A stretch of DNA of 56,968 bases from Betaproteobacteria bacterium (GCA_003153475.1 PLYT01000024.1:1-56968); one strand, 5' to 3'; positions 7,272 through 16,720 are shown, counted from the stretch's first letter. Numbers and translations: made by a program. The notes: a model not told the origin generated them from the letters alone.

Positions 7272-8156
7272 TTACTGGTGCGGCGCTTCCCCCAGCACCG
7301 TACACCTGCGTATCACCCGCCCCTGCGTCGCCGGATCGTAAGCAGTCGCGCGATGCATGACGCAGCGGTTGTCCCAGAGAATCAACTCGCGCGCCGTCCA
7401 GCGATGCTCGTAGGTCAGATCGGGATGAATCGCCAGCTTGTTCAGCTCCTCGATCAGCGCGCGGCCCTCGTCGTACGGCATGCCGACGATGTATTCGGCG
7501 TGATCGCCTAAGTACAGGCACTTGCGGCCGGTCTCGGGGTGCGTGCGCACGACCGGTTGGTCGACCGGCGGCTTCTCGCGCCGCTGCGCGTCGGTCATCG
7601 GATCTTCGCCGTGTCGGCGTGTGCGCGAAAAGTCGAGGTTGTGCACGGCGCGCAGGTTGGCGACGCGCGCCTTCCACTCGCTGCTCAGGCGCTCGTAGGC
7701 GCCGTACATGTCGGCGAAGTGCGTCTCGCCGCCGATCTCAGGCATCACTTCGCCGTAGATGATCGTCGCCTGTCCGGTGACGCGCTGCCACGAGCCGTCG
7801 GTGTGCCACTCGAGCGTGCCGCGGTCGGGATGCTTGCCGCTCGGCTTGCCTTCGGCGTCCAGGTTCGACAGTCGGTAGAGCTCGGGAAAGCCGTCGGCGT
7901 GGTACTGGTTCATGATGTGGATCTGCACTTCGCCGAAGCGGCGGGCGAACGCCACCTGGCGCCCCGGCGGCACATCCTGCGGCGGAAACAGCAGCACCTG
8001 GTAGCGCAGGAACGCCTGGTAGATCGCGTGGAAGAGCTCGTCGCTCATGTCGTCGGCGAGCTTCACGTCCTGGATCGCCGCGCCGAGCTTCGGCGTCAGC
8101 GGCCGCACGGCGAACGGCCAGCGCGTGTCGGCGGCGGATTTCATCGCATTACCCAT
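7272..8156 (-). CDS. TauD/TfdA family 2-oxoglutarate-dependent dioxygenase
   Basis: The 294-residue protein carries the iron-binding facial triad of the family: H and D in LEWHTDGSW (about residue 115), the distal His in NRCVMHRAT, and a 2-oxoglutarate-binding Arg in GRVIRRCTV. Members hydroxylate a substrate with O2 and 2-oxoglutarate; known substrates include taurine and 2,4-D-type aryloxyacids. Starts at 8189, 8156 and 8144 are possible; 8156 is chosen for its spacing. It follows dctM in a TRAP transporter operon, so its substrate is probably what that transporter imports. The substrate itself cannot be read from sequence. Confidence 0.88.
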   Translation of the reverse strand: MGNAMKSAADTRWPFAVRPLTPKLGAAIQDVKLADDMSDELFHAIYQAFLRYQVLLFPPQDVPPGRQVAFARRFGEVQIHIMNQYHADGFPELYRLSNLDAEGKPSGKHPDRGTLEWHTDGSWQRVTGQATIIYGEVMPEIGGETHFADMYGAYERLSSEWKARVANLRAVHNLDFSRTRRHGEDPMTDAQRREKPPVDQPVVRTHPETGRKCLYLGDHAEYIVGMPYDEGRALIEELNKLAIHPDLTYEHRWTARELILWDNRCVMHRATAYDPATQGRVIRRCTVLGEAPHQ

Positions 8157-8212
8157 GATCACTGTTCCGGATCCTGTCGAGGGTTGCATTGGCCGGACTT
8201 TCGTCGTGGCGC

Positions 8213-9553
8213 TCACTTCGGGCAGATATAGCCGGCGCCGCTCGGATTCTTGAAGCATCCGACCGATTCCGGAAGCACCTGCTTGGGCAGCCACAGCACG
8301 ACCTTGGGGAAATATATCGCAAAAGCGATCGTGGCGAAGAAGACGACGTAGATCGGCAGCGCCGCGCGCAGCGCTTGCGAGAACCGGACCCCGACGAATT
8401 TCGACGCCATCAGCAGGACCAGGCCATACGGCGGCGTGATCAGCCCGAAGGCCAGCGTCGCGATCAGCACGACGCCCATGTGCACCGGGTTGATGTCCCC
8501 CGCGGTGGTCAGCGCGTTCACCAGCGGCATGAAAATGATGATCGTCGGCACCGGCTCGATAAAATCGCCGATGATCGTGAAGAGCAGCACCATCAGCAGC
8601 ATGATCAGATGCGGGTCGTTGCCGGCGATGCCGGTGATCCATCCGGAGATCACGATCGCTCCGCGCAGGTAGGCGAGCATCCAGCCGAACGCGTTGGCGG
8701 CACCGATGGTGATCAGCGGCAGCGAAAAGATCAGTCCCGCGAGGCAGAAATCGTACGGCAGCAGCTTGATGTGCCCGCGGTTCAGCGACGGGATGACGAC
8801 GACGAGGATCCAGATCGCCGCGACCACGCCCGCCTCGGTCGGCGTGAACCAGCCCGTGAGGATGCCGCCGAGAAGGATGATTGGAATCATCAGCGGCAGC
8901 GAGGCGTCCTTGAAGGCGAAGGCGACATCGCGAAACGGCGCGCGCGGTCGGCGCAGGCCGGCGGGACCGAAAAAATAGCAGTAGATCATCAGGCCGAAGC
9001 CGATCATGAAGCCGGGCACGACGCCTGCCATGAAGAGTCCCGCGATCGAGACATTGCCGACGGCTCCGTAGACGACCGCCGTGATGCTGGGCGGCACCAG
9101 CGCCGCGATCGTCGACGCCGAGGCGATGATCGCGGCGATGAACGGCGGGCTGTAGCCCTCCTTTTTCATCGGGCCGCCGAGCGCGCGGCTGATTACCGCG
9201 ACGTCGGCGGTCGTCGATCCGGACATTTCGGAGAAGAACATGCTGAACACCGTCACGACCTGCGAAAGGCCGCCGCGGATGTGTCCGACCAGCGCCAGCG
9301 AAAGATTGGTGATTCTGCTCACGACATTCGCCGAGCTCATCAGCTCGCCGACCAGCAGGAAGAAAGGGATCGCCAGCAGCGCCTCGGAATCCATGCCGTC
9401 GAATATCTTCTGGATGATCGCCGGGAAGGTCACGTCGGTGAACGCCGCGCCGACCAGGACGCCGGCCATCAGTGAAAATGCAACCGGCACGCCCAGATAG
9501 CCGAAAAAAAGGAACAGGGCCGTCATCAATCCGAGGATCAGCGTCGCACTCAC
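8213..9553 (-). CDS. dctM: TRAP transporter large permease subunit (DctM)
   Basis: The 446-residue integral membrane protein has about 12 hydrophobic segments. Conserved DctM motifs include FFSEMSGSTTADVAVIS, IIASASTIAALVPPS, and FGLITPPYGLVLL near the C-terminus. With DctQ it forms the sodium-coupled membrane part of a TRAP uptake system for carboxylates or related small molecules. Translation most likely starts at GTG 9553, which overlaps the dctQ stop as GTGA; the open frame extends further upstream but reads unrelated residues. The protein ends in an unusual short tail with one Cys in ESVGCFKN. Confidence 0.94.
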   Translation of the reverse strand: MSATLILGLMTALFLFFGYLGVPVAFSLMAGVLVGAAFTDVTFPAIIQKIFDGMDSEALLAIPFFLLVGELMSSANVVSRITNLSLALVGHIRGGLSQVVTVFSMFFSEMSGSTTADVAVISRALGGPMKKEGYSPPFIAAIIASASTIAALVPPSITAVVYGAVGNVSIAGLFMAGVVPGFMIGFGLMIYCYFFGPAGLRRPRAPFRDVAFAFKDASLPLMIPIILLGGILTGWFTPTEAGVVAAIWILVVVIPSLNRGHIKLLPYDFCLAGLIFSLPLITIGAANAFGWMLAYLRGAIVISGWITGIAGNDPHLIMLLMVLLFTIIGDFIEPVPTIIIFMPLVNALTTAGDINPVHMGVVLIATLAFGLITPPYGLVLLMASKFVGVRFSQALRAALPIYVVFFATIAFAIYFPKVVLWLPKQVLPESVGCFKNPSGAGYICPK

Positions 9554-10134
9554 GGGCGCCTCACGCGCGGCGGCACCGCCAGGATCGGCATGGTCGCGAA
9601 GAGCTCGTCCGGCGGCTCCGGGTGATCGAACCCCTTGCGCCATCCGTTGACGAGTTGTTCGATCGTGAACAGCGCGATCAGCGCGCCGGAGATCGGAATC
9701 GCCGCATAAAGCGAAGCGATCGGCGTCATCGACGGCATCCGGAAGCTCGAGAAGCCGCGCAGGAAGTTGAGGTAGCCGAAGTAGATCAGACAGCATGCAA
9801 CGGAGAGAACCACCAGCCGGATCGTGACTTCGGCGACGAGGCGCGGCGTTCCATGCAGCGCTTCGGCGACCGCGGTAAGGTAGAGGTGGTCGTTACGCCG
9901 CGTCGCTACGGCGGCGCCGACGAAAATGGCGTAGATGAAAAAGGTCGACGTGACTTCCTGCAGCCACAGCCAGGGATGACCGATCGTCCGGGTGACGATG
10001 TCGAACATCACCGTTGCGGAAAAGCCGAAAAGCAGCGCCCCGCACAGCATCATCAGGACCATCTCGAGACGATCGAACGCGCGCCACTTCAGATGACGTT
10101 GCCGCTGGAGCACTAGCTTGTCGGCAATGCTCAT
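9550..10134 (-). CDS. dctQ: TRAP transporter small permease subunit (DctQ)
   Basis: The 194-residue membrane protein has four predicted helices, as expected for DctQ. The first is around LMMLCGALLFGFSATVMFDIV and is followed by WLQEVTSTFFIYAIFVGAAVATRRNDHL, the most conserved segment of the family. It bridges the binding protein and DctM. It lies 70 bases after dctP and overlaps dctM by four bases. The C-terminus is a 30-residue polar extension. Confidence 0.92.
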   Translation of the reverse strand: MSIADKLVLQRQRHLKWRAFDRLEMVLMMLCGALLFGFSATVMFDIVTRTIGHPWLWLQEVTSTFFIYAIFVGAAVATRRNDHLYLTAVAEALHGTPRLVAEVTIRLVVLSVACCLIYFGYLNFLRGFSSFRMPSMTPIASLYAAIPISGALIALFTIEQLVNGWRKGFDHPEPPDELFATMPILAVPPRVRRP

Positions 10135-10204
10135 GGGCTTTCGCTCGCAACGATCGAGGTCGAGGAGGGGCCGGAATGCGCGGCCGCTCCTCGAGGTCGG
10201 ATCG

Positions 10205-11218
10205 CTATTTCACGGCTTGGATCAAATCCTTGATCTTGACGGCGTGCGGACCGAGCTCCTTGGCCAGCTTGTCGAGGTACGGTGCGGCGACCTTCTGGAA
10301 GCCCGACTTGTCGACATCGGTCACGATCCTGACGCCGATCGCCTTCAGCTTGTCGGCCGACTGATGCTCGAGCTCGAGCGACTTGGCGGGCTGGGTCCTG
10401 CCGACTTCATCGGCCGCCGCCGTCACCCATTTTTTCTGCTCGTCGGTCAGGCTCTTCCACAGCTTGTCGCTGATCCAGATGAGATTGTTGTTGGCCTCGT
10501 GCTCGGTCATCGACAGGACCGGCGCGACTTCGTAGTGCTTGTTGACCAGATAGACGTTCACGCCGTTTTCGGCCACATCGATGACGCCGGTCTGCAACGA
10601 GGTGTACACGCTGCCGAACGGCATGTGCACCGTCTGCGCTCCATACGCCGGAAACATCGTGTCCTCGGTGGCGGTCGCCTGGACGCGAACCTTCAGCCCC
10701 TTCATGTCTTCGATCCGGTGGATCTCTTTCTTGCTGTACATGTCGCGCAGCCCGAGGGTGATCAGCGCGAGGACATGGCCGCCCTGCACCGTGTCCTCGA
10801 TCATGTCCTTGAACGCCTGCACGACCTTCGGATCGGCGAGCGCTTTTTTCAGATGGTCTTCCGAGCGGAACAGGAAATGGAGCGACATCACGCCGGCCTG
10901 CGGCGAAAGCGTCGCGGCGTTGGCTGCCGCGCTGATGCAGAACTCGATGTCGCCCGCTTTCATCAATTGCAGCACTTGCGGCTCCTGGCCGAGCTGCGCG
11001 CCGGGGTACTGGTCGATCAGCATCGTGCCCTTGCTGAGCTCCTTCAACTTGTCGGCGAAGATATCGCCCGCGATGCTGTAGCCGGTGTTTCTCGGCTGGT
11101 CGTAGGCAAAGCGGAAGTGACGAACTTCCTGGCTCCATCCGGTCGACGCCCAGGTCGCTGTCGCCGCAAGGGTGAACGCGCACAGCAACGCCTTGCGGCG
11201 ATCGTTGATCGTTTGCAT
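10205..11218 (-). CDS. dctP: TRAP transporter substrate-binding protein (DctP family)
   Basis: A 337-residue periplasmic binding protein. Residues 1-27 form a signal peptide. The mature protein shows the DctP pattern: FRFAYDQPRNTGYSIAGDIFADKL, QYPGAQLGQEPQVLQLMKAGDIEF, GLKVRVQATATEDTMFPAYGAQ with the conserved Arg that usually contacts a substrate carboxylate, and GVIDVAENG. The start at 11218 is supported by a strong GAGGAGGAG ribosome binding site. It heads the operon dctP-dctQ-dctM-tauD. The substrate is probably a carboxylate or sulfonate, judging only from the downstream dioxygenase. Confidence 0.93.
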   Translation of the reverse strand: MQTINDRRKALLCAFTLAATATWASTGWSQEVRHFRFAYDQPRNTGYSIAGDIFADKLKELSKGTMLIDQYPGAQLGQEPQVLQLMKAGDIEFCISAAANAATLSPQAGVMSLHFLFRSEDHLKKALADPKVVQAFKDMIEDTVQGGHVLALITLGLRDMYSKKEIHRIEDMKGLKVRVQATATEDTMFPAYGAQTVHMPFGSVYTSLQTGVIDVAENGVNVYLVNKHYEVAPVLSMTEHEANNNLIWISDKLWKSLTDEQKKWVTAAADEVGRTQPAKSLELEHQSADKLKAIGVRIVTDVDKSGFQKVAAPYLDKLAKELGPHAVKIKDLIQAVK

Positions 11219-11321
11219 GCTGAGTCTCCTCCTCGTTGGGTTGCCCGGGGATCTGGCGTCCGTGCCGGGCGGGGTATTCACGGCAGACGATAGCGGTCGG
11301 CCGTCAATAATGCAATGCCTG

Positions 11322-12080
11322 TCAAAGATTGCAGAAAGTCAGCTCGAAGTCGAAATTGCCTTCGTATACCGAGCCGCGGTCCATGCCGTTGATGCCGATG
11401 AAGCGGACGTTGAGCGCGTATTTGTTGGCGCTGATCTCGGGCACGCACGGCAGGTCGGCGGGCAGCGCCAGGCGCAAGAGCTGCGCCACTTTCGCCGTCG
11501 TCAGCATCAGCTGGAACACGCCGTGATACGCGGCGTGCTTGCTGGTCTTGCCGTTTTCCCGAAGCAGCCGGAGGATGATCGTCAGGCCGCCGTGTATCGG
11601 CAACAGCGGCGCGATCCAGGTCTGCAAGTCGTGCTGGCGCTGCTGCTGCGCCAGATGCAGCCAGTAGTGATAGGCGGGCAGGTCGAACTCGCACACGCCG
11701 CCGGGGATCGCGGTGCGCTGCTTGATCGCCATCAGCCATTCGTTGTCGCGCAGATGCGCGCCGACTTTTCCGGTCAGCGCCAGGAGGCGCGCGCAGACGT
11801 CGTCGATCTCGGCCAGCAGCGCGTCGAGCATTTCGCTGTCGATCGCAGGGTTGCTGCGCAGCGGCGCCAGCGACTGCCGCTGCCGCTCGAGCTCCTGCAG
11901 GATGTCGGTCTTGAGATCCGCCCGCGCCGCGACGTCGGTGATCTCGAACAGCGCCAGCAGCGCGGCATGGTGCGCGGCGGATGTCGTCTCGCCAGTGAAA
12001 AAGAGGGCGCGCGAATACAGGCCCTCGAGCCGCATCAGCGTGCGGACGCGCTCGTTCAGCGGATGCTCGTAGCGGATCAT
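11322..12080 (-). CDS. zapD: cell division protein ZapD
   Basis: The 252-residue cytoplasmic protein cross-links FtsZ filaments at the division ring. It matches ZapD (YacF): the N-terminal YEHPLNERVRTLMRLEGLY, the middle LRDNEWLMAIKQRTAIPGG and YHYWLH, and the C-terminal NKYALNVRFIGIN. The start ATG at 12080 overlaps the coaE stop as ATGA, so the two are translated together. The pilBCD-coaE-zapD order is widely conserved; the yacG gene that often comes next is absent, and a TRAP operon follows instead. Confidence 0.95.
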   Translation of the reverse strand: MIRYEHPLNERVRTLMRLEGLYSRALFFTGETTSAAHHAALLALFEITDVAARADLKTDILQELERQRQSLAPLRSNPAIDSEMLDALLAEIDDVCARLLALTGKVGAHLRDNEWLMAIKQRTAIPGGVCEFDLPAYHYWLHLAQQQRQHDLQTWIAPLLPIHGGLTIILRLLRENGKTSKHAAYHGVFQLMLTTAKVAQLLRLALPADLPCVPEISANKYALNVRFIGINGMDRGSVYEGNFDFELTFCNL

Positions 12081-12703
12081 CGCGCGAGCACGCCCGAGTC
12101 GGCCGTCGCGGCTCGCTCGCGGTAGCGCCGGTCGAGACTCGCGACCTGCGGCGCAATCGCTTCGGGCGGCCCGGCGTTGTCGATGACGTCGTCGGCGGCG
12201 GCCAGCCGCGCTTCGCGGTTGGATTGAGTCGCCATGATCGCGCGCACCTCGGCCGGCGTCATGCCGCTGCGGGCGACGACGCGGGACACCTGCGCTTCTT
12301 CCAGGCAGTCGACGACGAGTATCCGGTCGACCGCCGAGGCCAGCTTACCGCGCTCGAGCAACAGCGGCACGACAGTGATGCCGTAAGCACCTCGCCAGGC
12401 CGCGATCTCGCGCCGCGCTGCGGCGGCGATCAGCGGATGCAGTGCGCCTTCGAGGCGCACGCGCGCCGCGGCGTCGGTAAACACGCGGCTGCGCAGCTTC
12501 GCGCGGTCGATTTCTCCGCCCGGTGTGAGCTCGACGTCGGGGAACGCTGCGCGGATCGCCGCGTAGCCCGGCTGGCCGGGCGTCGACAGCCGGTGGGCAA
12601 GAACGTCGGCGTCGGCGATCTCGACACCGAGCGCCGCAAACGCGCTCGCCACCGCGGACTTGCCGCTGCCGATGCCCCCGGTCAATCCGACGACGAATGG
12701 CAT
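12077..12703 (-). CDS. coaE: dephospho-CoA kinase
   Basis: The 208-residue kinase performs the last step of coenzyme A synthesis, phosphorylating the 3' hydroxyl of dephospho-CoA. The P-loop GLTGGIGSGKS is at residues 7-17, followed by ADADVLAHRLSTPGQPGY, a segment that holds the catalytic Asp, then HPLIAAAARREI and VPLLLERG. The C-terminal part has the usual SRVVARSGMTPAEVRAIMATQ. The length is normal. It overlaps zapD by four bases and follows pilD by 26. Confidence 0.95.
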   Translation of the reverse strand: MPFVVGLTGGIGSGKSAVASAFAALGVEIADADVLAHRLSTPGQPGYAAIRAAFPDVELTPGGEIDRAKLRSRVFTDAAARVRLEGALHPLIAAAARREIAAWRGAYGITVVPLLLERGKLASAVDRILVVDCLEEAQVSRVVARSGMTPAEVRAIMATQSNREARLAAADDVIDNAGPPEAIAPQVASLDRRYRERAATADSGVLAR

Positions 12704-12729
12704 GAGTGTCTCGGTGTCCCTCAGTGTGC

Positions 12730-13590
12730 CTACGCCGGCAGGTAGATCGCGATCAGCGATTTGCCGAAGAACAGCGCAATCGCGCCGGCGATCGCAAGGT
12801 ACGGCCCGAACGCCAGCGGGATCTGGTGATCGCGTCCCTTGAACACGACCAGCGAAATGCCAATGGCGGCACCGACCACCGACGACAGCAGCACGACCAG
12901 CGGCAGCATCTGCCAGCCGAGCCAGGCGCCGAGCGCGGCCAGCAACTTGAAGTCGCCGTAGCCCATGCCTTCCTTGCCACGAATCAGCCTGAACAGCCAG
13001 TAGATGATCCACAGCGTCAGATATCCGGCGATCGCGCCGATCACCGCATCGCGCAAGCTGGCGATCGGGGCGGCGCCGAGGATGTTCGCCAGCAGCCCCG
13101 CCCACAGCAGCGGCAAGGTCAGGTTGTCGGGCAGCAATTGCGTGTCGAAGTCGATCAGCGTGAGGGCCAGCAGCATCCACAGGAACACGCAGGCGGCGAG
13201 TGCGGTCGGCGTGACACCGAAGCGCACGATCGCGACGACGGTGAGGACTCCGGCCAGCAGCTCGACGATCGGGTAGCGCGCCGAGATCGGCGCGCGGCAG
13301 GCGAGGCAATGCCCGCGCAGGGCGAGGTAGCTGACGACCGGAATGTTCTCCAGCGGGCCGATGCGATGGCCACAGGACGGGCACTGCGAGCGCGGCACGA
13401 CCAGATTGAAGGCCGGTGCGTCGACCGGGCTGTCGCCGGCGAGCTCTGCGCATTGCTCCTTCCAGCCGCGCTCCAGCATTTTGGGCAGGCGGTGGATGAC
13501 GACGTTCAGAAAGCTGCCGACGCACAGTCCGACGACCGCGGCGAGCACCAGCATGGCGACGTTATCGAATGCGAAAGACATCGGATTCAA
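12730..13590 (-). CDS. pilD: type IV prepilin peptidase / N-methyltransferase PilD
   Basis: This 286-residue inner membrane aspartic protease cleaves prepilin leader peptides and methylates the new N-terminus. It shows the N-terminal VGSFLNVVIHRLP, a CxxC...CxxC zinc-like motif (CPSCGHR and CLACRAP), the first catalytic Asp in TLIDFDTQLLPD and the second in GMGYGDFKLLAALGAWLG. About eight hydrophobic segments follow the methylase loop. An alternative start (MSFAFDN) lies nine bases inside. It sits between pilC and coaE, with a 144-base gap to pilC that holds an inverted repeat. Confidence 0.95.
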   Translation of the reverse strand: MNPMSFAFDNVAMLVLAAVVGLCVGSFLNVVIHRLPKMLERGWKEQCAELAGDSPVDAPAFNLVVPRSQCPSCGHRIGPLENIPVVSYLALRGHCLACRAPISARYPIVELLAGVLTVVAIVRFGVTPTALAACVFLWMLLALTLIDFDTQLLPDNLTLPLLWAGLLANILGAAPIASLRDAVIGAIAGYLTLWIIYWLFRLIRGKEGMGYGDFKLLAALGAWLGWQMLPLVVLLSSVVGAAIGISLVVFKGRDHQIPLAFGPYLAIAGAIALFFGKSLIAIYLPA

Positions 13591-13674
13591 GTCGCGCGCG
13601 GCAAGGCGTGGGATTCGTGGGCGGCGCGTTCGACACGTTGCATGCGCGACGCTGACGCCCGCGAGTGGTCACCG

Positions 13675-13699
13675 TCCGCCGGAAGCTCAATCCGGCGGA
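13675..13699. repeat. inverted repeat between pilC and pilD
   Basis: Nine-base perfect arms, TCCGCCGGA and TCCGGCGGA, flank a 7-base loop; further pairing (CCG/CGG) is possible beyond a one-base bulge. It lies in the 144-base gap between pilC and pilD on an otherwise tightly packed minus strand. It could be an RNA hairpin that separates pilC and pilD expression. No T-tract follows on the minus strand. Confidence 0.45.
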
Positions 13700-13734
13700 A
13701 CGGCTCGATCGCGTTTCGCTTCCCGCGTTCTCCG

Positions 13735-14973
13735 TCAGATGACGGCGCCAAGCTTGAATATCGGCAGGTACATCGCGACGACGAGTCCGCCGATGACGAC
13801 GCCCAGGAAAACGATGATGATAGGCTCGAGCAGGCTCGACAGCGCCGCGACCGCATCGTCGACTTCGCGCTCGAAGAACTCGGCGACCTTGGACAGCATG
13901 CCGTCGAGCGAGCCCGACTCTTCGCCGATCTGCGTCATCTGCAGCACCATCGTCGGGAACAGACCCGTGTTGTGCATCGCGTTGGTCAGGCTCGTGCCGG
14001 TGCTGACTTGCGTCTGGATCTTGCGCGTGCCGGCGACAAAGACGGCATTGCCCGAGGCGCCGGCGACGGCGTCGAGCGACTCGACCAGCGGCACGCCGGC
14101 GGCGAACATCGTCGCCAGCGTTCGCGTCCACCGGGCGATCGTCGCCTTTTCCAGGATCGCGCCGATCACCGGCAGCTTGAGGGAAATCCGGTCGAGGAAA
14201 TAGCGGAACGCCGCCGAGCGGCGCTTCATGAACAGGAAAAAGGTGATCGCGCCAAAGGCTACAATCGCCATCACCCACCAGTACGCCACAAAGAAATCCG
14301 AGATCCCCATTACGATCAGCGTCGGCGCCGGCAGATTAGCTCCGAAGCTTGCGAACACCGATTTGAACGCCGGGATCACCCAGATCATGATCACCCAGAT
14401 GACGACAAGCGCGACGACGACGACCGAAACCGGATAGAACATCGCCGATTTGATCTTGCTCTTGATCGCGAGGATCTTTTCCTTGTAGCTCGCCAGGCGC
14501 TCGAGAATGCCGTCCAGCATGCCTGCGGTTTCGCCGGCGTGCACCAGGTTGCAGTACAGCTCATCGAAGTGCGCCGGATACTCGCGGAAGGCTTGCGACA
14601 GGCTCGAGCCCGCCTCGACCCGCCCCTTGATGTCCATCATCAGCCGCGCGAAGCGGGCGTTGCCGTGGCCGCGCGCGACGATCTCGAATGCCTGCAGCAG
14701 CGGAACGCCCGCCTTGAGCATCGTCGCCAGCTGGCGCGTGAAGAAGGTGATGTCCTTTTCGCTGACGCGCCGGCCGCCGCGGAACGTCTGGCGGCGAAGC
14801 TTGGCGATGCGTATGCCCTGGCGCCGCAGCGTCGTCGAGACGACCGTCTCGGATGCCGCGCGCATCTCGCCTCGCACCTGCCGGTTGTTGCGGTCGGTGC
14901 CTTCCCACAGGAATGTGTACTCCTTGACTTCCCTGCGCTGGGCCCTGCGTTGTACGGTAGTCGCTGTTGCCAT
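13735..14973 (-). CDS. pilC: type IV pilus inner membrane platform protein PilC
   Basis: The 412-residue protein belongs to the GspF/PilC family and anchors the pilus assembly ATPase to the inner membrane. It has two homologous GspF domains with motifs FTRQLATMLKAGVPLLQAFEIV and WTRTLATMFAAGVPLVESLDAV, plus three hydrophobic segments; the last, IVFLGVVIGGLVVAMYLPIF, is near the C-terminus. The N-terminal segment KEYTFLWEGTDRNNRQVRGEM is typical of the family. It lies 28 bases after pilB. Confidence 0.95.
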   Translation of the reverse strand: MATATTVQRRAQRREVKEYTFLWEGTDRNNRQVRGEMRAASETVVSTTLRRQGIRIAKLRRQTFRGGRRVSEKDITFFTRQLATMLKAGVPLLQAFEIVARGHGNARFARLMMDIKGRVEAGSSLSQAFREYPAHFDELYCNLVHAGETAGMLDGILERLASYKEKILAIKSKIKSAMFYPVSVVVVALVVIWVIMIWVIPAFKSVFASFGANLPAPTLIVMGISDFFVAYWWVMAIVAFGAITFFLFMKRRSAAFRYFLDRISLKLPVIGAILEKATIARWTRTLATMFAAGVPLVESLDAVAGASGNAVFVAGTRKIQTQVSTGTSLTNAMHNTGLFPTMVLQMTQIGEESGSLDGMLSKVAEFFEREVDDAVAALSSLLEPIIIVFLGVVIGGLVVAMYLPIFKLGAVI

Positions 14974-15001
14974 CGTTATTTCCGTCGCGGTTATGCGATG
15001 C

Positions 15002-16720
15002 TCATTCGTTGGTTATGGCTTCGATTTCCTCGAGCGAGGTCATTCCCTGCTTGACTTTGAGCAAGCCCGACTGCCGGAGATTGCGCACGCCGTCCTTTTG
15101 CGCCTGCTCGGCGATGTCGAGCGCGTTGCCGCTGCGCATGATGATCTGCCGCATTTCGTCGGTTATCGGCATCACTTCGTAGACGCCGATGCGCCCCTTG
15201 TAGCCGGTACCGAAGCAGTGGTCGCAGCCAACCGGCCCGTAGGCCTGCCAGGTGCCGTCGATCGCCTCTTCGCTAAACCCGGCCTGCATCAACGCCTCCG
15301 TAGGAATTTCCTCCGGCTTCTTGCACTGCGTACACAGCTTGCGGCCCAGCCGCTGGGCGGTGATCAGAATCACGCTCGACGCGATATTGAACGCCGGGAC
15401 GCCCATGTTGGCCAGCCGCATCAGCGTCGCCGGCGCATCGTTGGTGTGCAGCGTCGACATCACAAGGTGTCCGGTCTGCGCCGCCTTGATCGCGATGTCC
15501 GCCGTTTCCAGATCGCGGATTTCGCCGACCATGATGATGTCGGGATCCTGCCGGAGAAAGGCGCGCAGCGCGTTAGCGAAGTTGAGTCCTGCCTTTTCAT
15601 TGATGTTGACCTGGTTCACCCCAGCCAGCTGGATTTCGGCGGGATCCTCGGCCGTTGCAATATTTACGCCAGGCTGGTTCAGGATGTTCAGACAGGTGTA
15701 AAGCGACACCGTCTTGCCGCTGCCGGTCGGCCCGGTCACCAGGATCATCCCGTACGGGCGCTTGATGGCGTTCAACAGGATTTGCTGCTGGTCGGGCTCG
15801 TAGCCCAGCGCCTCGATGCCGAGCTTCACGCCGGCGGCGTCGAGGATACGAAGGACGATTTTCTCGCCGTACAGCGTGGGCAGCGTGCTGACCCGGAAGT
15901 CGATGGCGCGGTTCTTCGACAGCGTCAGCTTCATCCGCCCATCCTGCGGGACGCGCTTTTCGGAAATATCGAGCCGCGAGATCACCTTGATCCGCGACGC
16001 CATCTTGTCTTTGATGATCAGCGGCGGCTGCGCGACTTCCTTGAGGATCCCGTCGAGCCGGTAGCGAATGCGGTAGAACTTTTCATACGGCTCGAAGTGG
16101 ATGTCGGACACGCCCGCGCCTATCGCGTCGAGCAGGATTTTCTGTATGTACTTGACGACCGGCGCATCCTCGACATCGGGATTGGCCTCGTCGTCGGACT
16201 TCTGCGGGCCGCCCTCCTGCAGGTCGATTTCGAGGTCTTCGGTGCTGACCAGGTCCTTGAGGCTCTGGCCCATCGATTCGACGATCTTGGACAGCGTCTG
16301 TCCGAGCTTGTCATCCTCGACGACGACGGCGTCGATGACCAGGTTGGTCTTGAACCGGACCTCGTCGAGCGCCTGCAGGTTGGCCGGGTCGGAGACGGCG
16401 ACGAACAGGCGGTTGCCGCGCTTCTGCAGCGGCAGCACGCGCCGGACCGCGGCCAGCTTCGGATCGATCAACTCCTTGTTGATGTGGTCGAGATCGAAGC
16501 CGGTCAGATCGAACAGCGGGGCGCCGAAGGCGCGCGAGGCGAAAACCGCGATCTGCGACGCGGTCATGCGCTTGCTGATCAGCACTTGCTCGACAAAGCC
16601 GAGATTGGCCGCCTGAGCCTGCGTGTGCAGGGCGTCGGCGTCGAATTCCGACAACATGCCGTGCTGGACCATCGCCCGGGCGAGGCCGCTGATGTTACGG
16701 GTTGCCGCGTGCGTTGCCAT
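15002..16720 (-). CDS. pilB: type IV pilus assembly ATPase PilB
   Basis: This 572-residue cytoplasmic hexameric ATPase drives pilus extension. The N-terminal MshEN-like domain (to about residue 150) carries LFDLTGFDLDHINKELI. The ATPase core has Walker A GPTGSGKTVSLYT, an Asp box near TAEDPAEIQLAGVNQVN, Walker B RQDPDIIMVGEIRD and a His box LVMSTLHTNDAP. A tetracysteine zinc site, CTQCKKP plus CDHCFG, confirms the PilB/GspE type. The start at 16720 gives a standard N-terminus. No pilin gene lies in the window. Confidence 0.96.
   Translation of the reverse strand: MATHAATRNISGLARAMVQHGMLSEFDADALHTQAQAANLGFVEQVLISKRMTASQIAVFASRAFGAPLFDLTGFDLDHINKELIDPKLAAVRRVLPLQKRGNRLFVAVSDPANLQALDEVRFKTNLVIDAVVVEDDKLGQTLSKIVESMGQSLKDLVSTEDLEIDLQEGGPQKSDDEANPDVEDAPVVKYIQKILLDAIGAGVSDIHFEPYEKFYRIRYRLDGILKEVAQPPLIIKDKMASRIKVISRLDISEKRVPQDGRMKLTLSKNRAIDFRVSTLPTLYGEKIVLRILDAAGVKLGIEALGYEPDQQQILLNAIKRPYGMILVTGPTGSGKTVSLYTCLNILNQPGVNIATAEDPAEIQLAGVNQVNINEKAGLNFANALRAFLRQDPDIIMVGEIRDLETADIAIKAAQTGHLVMSTLHTNDAPATLMRLANMGVPAFNIASSVILITAQRLGRKLCTQCKKPEEIPTEALMQAGFSEEAIDGTWQAYGPVGCDHCFGTGYKGRIGVYEVMPITDEMRQIIMRSGNALDIAEQAQKDGVRNLRQSGLLKVKQGMTSLEEIEAITNE

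Noticed and set aside
12706..15054. A 782-codon open frame on the plus strand opposite pilD and pilC
   Set aside because: It is the shadow of well-recognised pilus genes, with biased Arg/Asp/Gln composition and no domain. The same holds for the long plus-strand frames at 1660-3294 and 14507-16753.
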